Translations under genes and position numbers: made by a program | Part shown: positions 59,541 through 64,000 of the stretch, piece by piece | Numbering within the stretch: the stretch's first letter is position 1 | Layout of the letters: each line of letters opens with the position of its first letter | The notes under the pieces: model-generated | The model's database searches: none | Told to the model about the DNA's origin: nothing | What the model saw: only the letters and a program-made list of their open reading frames with translations | Source: Streptomyces endocoffeicus | Lineage (GTDB): Bacteria > Actinomycetota > Actinomycetes > Streptomycetales > Streptomycetaceae | Reading direction: 5' to 3' | Assembly (NCBI RefSeq): GCF_016741935.1 | Contig: NZ_JAERRG010000007.1 | Span: forward strand, 248,001-312,000 | DNA length: 64,000 nt

Positions 59541-60213
59541 CGAACTTGTAGCCCAGGCCCCGCACCGTCACCAGGTACCGAGGCGCGCCCGGGTCGGGTT
59601 CGATCTTCGCCCGGAGGCGCTTGACGTGGACGTCGAGGGTCTTGGTGTCGCCCACGTAGTCCGCGCCCCAGACGCGGTCGATCAGCTGCATACGGGTCAG
59701 CACCCGGCCCGCGTTGCGGAGCAACATCTCCAGCAGGTCGAACTCCTTCAGCGGGAGGTCCACCTTGCCGCCGCCGACCGTGACCACGTGCCGGTCGACG
59801 TCCATCCGGACCGGTCCGGCCTCCAGGGCGGCCGGGGTGACCTCCTCCGGCTCGCCGCGGCGGCGCAGCACGGCTCTGATCCGGGCGACCAGTTCGCGCG
59901 AGGAGAAGGGCTTGGTCACATAGTCGTCGGCGCCTATTTCCAGCCCGACCACCTTGTCGATCTCGCTGTCCTTGGCGGTCACCATGATCACCGGGACATT
60001 GGACCGGCCGCGCAGCTGGCGGCAGACCTCCGTACCGGGCAGGCCCGGCAGCATCAGGTCGAGCAGCACCAGGTCGGCGCCGTTCCGCTCGAACTCATCG
60101 AGCCCCTCGGGGCCCGTAGTCGCGATCGCGACCTCGAATCCCTCCTTGCGAAGCATGTACGACAGTGCGTCGCTGAACGATTCCTCGTCCTCGACGACCA
60201 GAACTCGGGTCAC
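59533..60213 (-). CDS. phoP: Response regulator PhoP (phosphate starvation)
   Basis: 226 aa OmpR-family regulator. Receiver: VLVVEDEESFSDALSYMLRK, phospho-Asp in LVLLDLMLPGLPGTEVCRQL, VTAKDSEIDKVVGLEIGADD, Lys in YVTKPFSSRELVAR. Winged helix: LPLKEFDLLEMLLRNAGRVL, TRMQLIDRVWGADYVGDTKT, VRGLGYKFEP. Pairs with PhoR (4-base overlap, stop of phoR over the start). Activates the pho regulon and represses antibiotic and nitrogen genes in Streptomyces. The gene end is repeated four times downstream. Confidence 0.96.
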   Translation of the reverse strand: MTRVLVVEDEESFSDALSYMLRKEGFEVAIATTGPEGLDEFERNGADLVLLDLMLPGLPGTEVCRQLRGRSNVPVIMVTAKDSEIDKVVGLEIGADDYVTKPFSSRELVARIRAVLRRRGEPEEVTPAALEAGPVRMDVDRHVVTVGGGKVDLPLKEFDLLEMLLRNAGRVLTRMQLIDRVWGADYVGDTKTLDVHVKRLRAKIEPDPGAPRYLVTVRGLGYKFEP

Positions 60214-61505
60214 GGAAGGACCTCCGGGGCTGAGAGTGGTTCATTGGTGAAGGTCTCGTACGGCCGGCCTTGGTCCTCGCCATCGAGGTCTCCGGTGTCG
60301 TACGACTCGCTCGACTCGCGCGGCTGGCTCCGCGAGCGGTCCCGGTCCCGCGCCGCACCGGCTTCCGGGAGTCTCAGGGTGAAGGTGGAGCCCTGTCCCT
60401 CGGCGCTCCACACGGTCACCTCCCCGCCGTGCGAGGCGGCCACATGCTTGACGATGGCGAGCCCGAGCCCGGTTCCGCCGGTCTGCCGCGAGCGGGCGGG
60501 GTCGACTCGGTAGAAGCGCTCGAAGATCCGCTCGCGGTCCTTCTCCGAGATGCCTATGCCCTGGTCGGTCACGGCGATCTCGATCAGGTCGCCGCCGGTC
60601 GCGGGGATGCGGCGGGCGGCGATGCCGACGCGGGTGCGGGCCGGGCTGTAGTTGACCGCGTTCTCGACGAGATTGCCGAGCGCGGCGGCCAACTGGCCGC
60701 GGTTGCCCCAGACGTGCAGTTCGGCGGTGCCGCCCGTGGCCATCGTGATGTGTTTGGTGCCCGCCTGGTGACGGCACCGGTCGATGGCCTCGGCGACGAG
60801 CTCGTCCACCCGGACCGGCTCGGCGTCCTCCAGCGGGTCGTCGTTCTGCACCCGGGAGAGGTCGATGAGCTCCTGGACCAGGCTGGTCAGGCGGGTGGCC
60901 TCGACCTGCATCCGCCCGGCGAAGCGGGTGACTGCCTCCGGTTCGTCGGACGCGTCCATCACGGCCTCGGACAGCAGGGACAGCGCGCCGACCGGGGTCT
61001 TGAGCTCATGGCTGACGTTGGCGACGAAGTCGCGTCGTACGGCCTCGATCCGGCGGGCCTCGGTGAGGTCCTCGACGAGCAGCAGGACCAGCCGGGAGCC
61101 CAGCGGGGCCACTCTGGCGGAGACCGCGAGCGCGTCGCCGCCCCGGCCGGTGCCGCGGCGCGGCAGATCGAGCTCGATCTGCCGGATCTCGCCGTCCCGC
61201 CGGGTGTCGCGGGCCATCGCCAGCATCGGCTCGACGGCCAGCTTGCCGCCGCGCACCAGGCCCAGCGCGTACGCGGCCGAGCTCGCCTTGACGACGGCGT
61301 CCGCTTCGTCGAGGACGACGGCCGAGGAGCGCAGGACCGAAAGCACGGTGTCCACGCCGGGCGGCAGCACGGCGTCGGTATGCAGCGAGGAGCGCGTAGG
61401 CTTCGCCTGTTCACGCTCGCTCCAGCGGAACGCCAGCATGGCGATGACGCCGGTGCACAACCCGGCGAGCGCCGCCACTGCGGCGATCGCCGCGTTCACG
61501 TTCAT
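60210..61505 (-). CDS. phoR: Sensor histidine kinase PhoR
   Basis: 431 aa. One N-terminal helix (AAIAAVAALAGLCTGVIAML) and no large periplasmic domain, then a PAS-like region (LRSSAVVLDEADAVVKASSA), HisKA with phospho-His in RRDFVANVSHELKTPVGALS, and HATPase (NLVENAVNYSP; VTDQGIGISEKDRERIFERF; GGTGLGLAIVKHVAASHGG). Senses phosphate with PhoU and phosphorylates PhoP. Divergent from phoU over a 322-bp region with PHO-box-like repeats. Confidence 0.96.
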   Translation of the reverse strand: MNVNAAIAAVAALAGLCTGVIAMLAFRWSEREQAKPTRSSLHTDAVLPPGVDTVLSVLRSSAVVLDEADAVVKASSAAYALGLVRGGKLAVEPMLAMARDTRRDGEIRQIELDLPRRGTGRGGDALAVSARVAPLGSRLVLLLVEDLTEARRIEAVRRDFVANVSHELKTPVGALSLLSEAVMDASDEPEAVTRFAGRMQVEATRLTSLVQELIDLSRVQNDDPLEDAEPVRVDELVAEAIDRCRHQAGTKHITMATGGTAELHVWGNRGQLAAALGNLVENAVNYSPARTRVGIAARRIPATGGDLIEIAVTDQGIGISEKDRERIFERFYRVDPARSRQTGGTGLGLAIVKHVAASHGGEVTVWSAEGQGSTFTLRLPEAGAARDRDRSRSQPRESSESYDTGDLDGEDQGRPYETFTNEPLSAPEVLP

Positions 61506-61567
61506 GCGTCCAGGTTATGCGGGCGGCGAGACCCCTCCACAGCCCCGTGACGATCCCCTCGGTCAGA

Positions 61568-61674
61568 CGTTGCCGAGAGTTCACCGAGGAGTCGGTATCG
61601 GTTCACTCCGGACGTTTCGTCGAGCGGGCGTCACACGGGGCGGCCGGGGCCGCGTTGCCGAGAGTTCACCTGTG
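61568..61674. promoter_or_regulatory. PHO-box direct repeats between phoR and phoU
   Basis: GTTCAC units at 61579, 61601 (exactly 22 bp apart, that is two 11-bp PHO units) and 61664. An 18-bp sequence CGTTGCCGAGAGTTCACC occurs twice, at 61568 and 61653, 85 bp apart. Matches the GTTCACC direct-repeat PhoP site of Streptomyces and can serve both divergent promoters. Confidence 0.75.
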
Positions 61675-61827
61675 CATCAGGTGTGATTAACGCCCGATGC
61701 CGGAAGCGGACGCGTTTCGGCCGGAGCGTGGAAGTGTGGGGCCCCGGGGCATGAGCCACGGAGACTGCCAGGAACCTGTCAGAGCCTGTCAAAGATCGTC
61801 ACCGAGAGTCAGTGAAAGAGGTCAGTG

Positions 61828-62505
61828 ATGCGGGACGCGTACCACGAGGAGCTTGATTCGATCGGGGACGGCCTGGTCGACATGGCCCGGCTCGTCGGTT
61901 CGGCCATCGGCCGTGCCACCACTGCCATTCTCGACGCGGACCTCAAGCTCGCCGAGAGCGTCATCGCCGCCGATGAGAAGGTCGATGTTCTGCAGCGGGA
62001 TCTGGAGGGACGGGCGATAGCCCTGCTCGCCCGGCAGCAGCCGGTCGCCACCGATCTGCGGATCGTGGTGACCAGCCTGCGGATGAGCGCCGACCTGGAG
62101 CGCTCCGGCGACCTCGCGCAGCACGTCGCCAAGCTGGCCCGGCTCCGCTTCCCGGACTCGGCCGTGCCGCACGACCTGCACGCCACGATCCTGGAGATGG
62201 GCCAGCTCGCCCAGCGGCTGATGGCGAAGGCCGCCGAGGTCATCATCACCAAGGACGTCGACCTCGCGCTCCAGCTGGAGCAGGACGACGACGCGATGGA
62301 CACCCTGCACCGCGCCCTCTTCCAGCACCTGATGGACGACCGCTGGAAGCACGGCATCGAGACGGCCGTGGATGTCACGCTGCTCGGCCGCTACTACGAG
62401 CGGTTCGCGGACCACGCGGTCTCGGTCGCCAAGCGCGTGGTCTACCTGGTCACCGGTGAGCACGCCGACGAGATGTCCCCGCAGGGGGACGTCGAAGGGG
62501 CGTGA
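61828..62505 (+). CDS. phoU: Phosphate signalling regulator PhoU
   Basis: 225 aa, two three-helix PhoU repeats: MRDAYHEELDSIGDGLVDMA, VIAADEKVDVLQRDLEGRAI, VVTSLRMSADLERSGDLAQH, and HALFQHL-type HRALFQHLMDD, TLLGRYYERFADHAVSVAKR, the metal-cluster E/D(A)xxRxxxD motifs. Start ATG 61828 (AGAGG seven bases upstream) rather than the adjacent GTG 61825. Negative modulator of PhoR and Pi transport. The 3' end (GTC GAA GGG GCG TGA) is repeated downstream. Confidence 0.95.
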   Translation: MRDAYHEELDSIGDGLVDMARLVGSAIGRATTAILDADLKLAESVIAADEKVDVLQRDLEGRAIALLARQQPVATDLRIVVTSLRMSADLERSGDLAQHVAKLARLRFPDSAVPHDLHATILEMGQLAQRLMAKAAEVIITKDVDLALQLEQDDDAMDTLHRALFQHLMDDRWKHGIETAVDVTLLGRYYERFADHAVSVAKRVVYLVTGEHADEMSPQGDVEGA

Positions 62506-62562
62506 CCGCCGAAGGGGCCGTGCCGGTCGAAGGGGCCGTGACCGTCGAAGGGCGCGAACGGC
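62489..62562. repeat. 17-18 bp tandem repeat of the phoU 3' end
   Basis: CGAAGGGGC(C)GTGACCG units start at 62493, 62510, 62528 and 62546 (17, 18, 18 bp). The first carries the phoU TGA at 62503-62505. Confidence 0.9.
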
Positions 62563-62685
62563 TACGGGGCGTGAGCGTCTGCGACGGTGTGCACCAAAGC
62601 GCCGTCGACGCGCCCCTGCGCTCGGCCGCCGGGTCGTCGGCACCATGAGCAGCAGATGACGTGACCCCTCCCGAGGAGGAGACGC

Positions 62686-62811
62686 ATGGCGGACCTCTCC
62701 AAGCCCGAACCCGCTCCGACCCACCCCGTCGGCGCATGCGGCTGCGGCTCGGGCTGCGGCTGCGGCTGTCAGTCCGGCGGCCCGTGCCAGTGCGGCGGCA
62801 ACTGCGGCTGA
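62686..62811 (+). CDS. 41-residue Cys-rich peptide, metallothionein-like
   Basis: ATG 62686 is preceded by GAGGAGGAG. Translation starts MADLSKPEPAPTHPVGACGC and continues GSGCGCGCQSGGPCQCGGNCG-like, quoted here only in part: CGCGSGCGCGC, PCQCGGNCG. Eight Cys at positions 18, 20, 24, 26, 28, 34, 36 and 40, all in CxC or Cx3C arrangements, with no aromatic residues after position 1: a metallothionein-type metal-binding pattern (Zn, Cu or Cd). Too short for standard length filters. Downstream of phoU on the same strand; a hairpin terminator follows at 62873. Alternative: a chance Cys-rich frame, but the RBS and clean ends argue against it. Confidence 0.7.
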   Translation: MADLSKPEPAPTHPVGACGCGSGCGCGCQSGGPCQCGGNCG

Positions 62812-62872
62812 CCGGCGACGACCGGCTCGACCCGCTCGACCGATACGACCCGTATGTACGACCCGTATGACA

Positions 62873-62907
62873 GAGGGCCTGGGACCGATGACCGGTCCCA
62901 GGCCCTC
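62873..62907 (+). terminator. Terminator after the Cys-rich peptide
   Basis: GAGGGCCTGGGACC (62873-62886) and GGTCCCAGGCCCTC (62894-62907) form a perfect 14-bp stem with loop GATGACC. Confidence 0.88.
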
Positions 62908-62981
62908 GCGCGTCGGCCACGATTTCGTCGGCGCGTCCCGCCCGAGGTGCGGTCGACGCCGTGAGCGGCGAGCCTGGTCGT

Positions 62982-63212
62982 ATGGAGGACAAGACCCCGG
63001 CCCCGGCTCGCGTCGTGGTGGACGAACCGCTGGACGGCCGCCGCCGTGTGCTGATCGACGGCGCCGACGTCGGAGTGGTGGTGAGCCCGGACGAGTTCCG
63101 GCGGCTCCTGCACCGCGCGGGTGTGATGGAAGAGGACGCGCCCCTCGACAACCCCGAGCTGATCGAATGGCACGGTGGCGGCCCCGACGACTGGCCCGCC
63201 GCGCCCCGATGA
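62982..63212 (+). CDS. Small conserved hypothetical protein
   Basis: 76 aa from ATG 62982 (GTG 62961 also in frame). MEDKTPAPARVVVDEPLDGR, RRVLIDGADVGVVVSPDEFR and RLLHRAGVMEEDAPLDNPEL end in IEWHGGGPDDWP. Acidic, probably a small beta-rich soluble protein; it could be an antitoxin- or adaptor-like fold but I do not recognise it. Codon bias is good. Confidence 0.6.
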   Translation: MEDKTPAPARVVVDEPLDGRRRVLIDGADVGVVVSPDEFRRLLHRAGVMEEDAPLDNPELIEWHGGGPDDWPAAPR

Positions 63213-63742
63213 CACACGCCGCCCGGCTCACGCACGCGCCCTGCTCACGTACACGCCCGGCTGACGCACGCTCGGCTGACGCGCGCGCTCAGGTGACGTA
63301 GCAGAGACGACAGAACCGCCACAACGTCCGGCGCCGGTCCCTCCCCTCGTGGGGACCGGTGCCGAACGCTGGAGCGGTGCCGATCCGCGCCGTACGGCTG
63401 CGGATCAGGGGGCCGGATCCGTGGTCGATGCGACCGCCGCCCCCGAGGGGACCTGCTTCACGGATCTCCGGGGCTCACGCGACGCGCCCGCGCCCACCGT
63501 CTCGTGACCGAGACGAAAGCTGACCGAGAACATGCGGTGCCATGGGTTGTCTCTCCGTGCGCTGAGCTGATGGCCTGGCTGGACGGCTCGTGGTGGATGC
63601 GCTATCGCGCCATGATCCTGCCAGCTGTGCCTCCCACCGAGGAGGTTCCGGTATCACGCCGCCGGTTTCTCCGCTGGTCAGCCATATAAAGTGAGTTTTC
63701 CGGTCCGGATGTCCAGCGCGGGGGAAGTAAGGAGTGGAGACC
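63213..63742. other. 530-bp gene-free region near the right edge
   Basis: No ORF with convincing coding bias. GATCCGC...GCGGATC at about 63384-63410 can form a weak hairpin. AT-richer DNA at 63685-63730 (AGCCATATAAAGTGAGTTTT) likely contains the promoter of the next gene. Confidence 0.4.
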
Positions 63743-64000
63743 TTGAGTTCCGACTCGGGGGCACGCATAGCCTTCGCGGAACGCCTCGCACTGCTGTACA
63801 GGGAGGCCGGTAATCCTCCCCTCAAGAGCGTGGCCGAGGCAGTCGTCCGACTCCAGCGGACCGATGAGCGGGGGCGGCCCGTACGGGTCTCCGCCCAGCG
63901 GATCAGCGACTGGCGACGAGCAAAGAACGTACCCGCCCAGTTCGCCGCCCTCGCGGCCGTCCTGCATGTCCTGATACCCGACGCACGGCGCTCGCGGCCC
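63743..64000 (+). CDS. HTH-domain protein N-terminus (nSTAND/WD40-type regulator), runs off the window
   Basis: 86 codons are visible, open to the edge. Start TTG 63743 (AAGGAG nine and GGAGA two bases upstream), or GTG 63734; an in-frame TAA at 63728 excludes anything earlier. ARIAFAERLALLYREAGNPP, LKSVAEAVVRLQRTDERGRP, VRVSAQRISDWRRAKNVPAQ and FAALAAVLHVLIP match the small helical DNA-binding module that heads large Streptomyces nSTAND NTPase/WD40 proteins. The body of the protein is outside. Confidence 0.75.
   Translation, partial: MSSDSGARIAFAERLALLYREAGNPPLKSVAEAVVRLQRTDERGRPVRVSAQRISDWRRAKNVPAQFAALAAVLHVLIPDARRSRP

Overview
This is a high-GC actinobacterial chromosome segment, almost certainly from Streptomyces. 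The evidence is third-codon-position GC bias, many GTG/TTG starts, a mycothiol-linked dehydrogenase, a DasR/GlcNAc block, MsiK, CdgB, a PhoR-PhoP/PhoU cluster and a lone groEL2 beside a cold-shock gene. From memory, the order groEL2 - csp - sulfur carrier - threonine-synthase paralog - gpgS - otsA/otsB - sugar-binding lipoprotein - nagK/nagA - cdgB - terD - msiK - phoP/phoR/phoU follows the conserved core of the S. coelicolor chromosome. There is no insertion sequence, phage, CRISPR array or biosynthetic cluster: this is core chromosome with lineage-specific decoration.

Layout. 1-2.2 kb: end of an Fe-siderophore ABC importer operon. 2.2-12 kb: a HAAS-like membrane protein, an XPB-associated-domain protein, a VanZ protein, the XPB helicase and a HelD/HelR-type RNA polymerase-recycling ATPase. 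12-20.7 kb: glyoxalase-fold protein, CutC, HD hydrolase, MFS exporter, a two-gene unknown operon, MurR/MurQ (MurNAc-6-P use) and groEL2 with a CIRCE-type operator. 20.9-23.3 kb: cold-shock protein, then a ThrC paralog plus sulfur-carrier operon behind a clear SAM-I riboswitch. 23.4-33.8 kb: GpgS, OtsA, OtsB, a Tat sugar-binding lipoprotein with a DUF3263 protein, and NagK-NagA plus a PfkB kinase, with DasR-type operators. 33.9-44.2 kb: CdgB, flavin reductase, ArfB, TerD, a TetR/alcohol dehydrogenase pair, M4 protease, mycothiol-dependent formaldehyde dehydrogenase and an MBL hydrolase. 44.6-49.7 kb: two paralogous orphan LuxR-type regulators, a stand-alone LysR HTH domain, tRNA-Thr and msiK. 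49.9-58 kb: nucleotidyltransferase, DoxX protein, RlmB, CysS, IspF, IspD, CarD. 58.6-64 kb: lipoprotein, PhoP, PhoR, PhoU, a small Cys-rich metallothionein-like peptide missed by length cut-offs, a small hypothetical protein and the start of an HTH/nSTAND-type gene.

How the genes work together. nagK-nagA and the divergent lipoprotein gene carry DasR-type sites, and msiK carries the same 12-mer found before nagK, tying GlcNAc uptake energy to catabolism. MurR/MurQ complement this for MurNAc. GpgS, OtsA and OtsB form a compatible-solute block. The SAM riboswitch before the ThrC-like/sulfur-carrier pair implies a methionine (homocysteine) rather than threonine role.

The most unusual property is structural. 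Many genes have their last codons and stop codon repeated as a tandem array of about 17-29 bp units just downstream (ABC ATPase, helR, cutC, murQ, otsA, arfB, alcohol dehydrogenase, luxR, phoP, phoU). Other arrays lie near xpb, rlmB and the PfkB gene. This suggests pervasive slippage or a selected 3'-end architecture.
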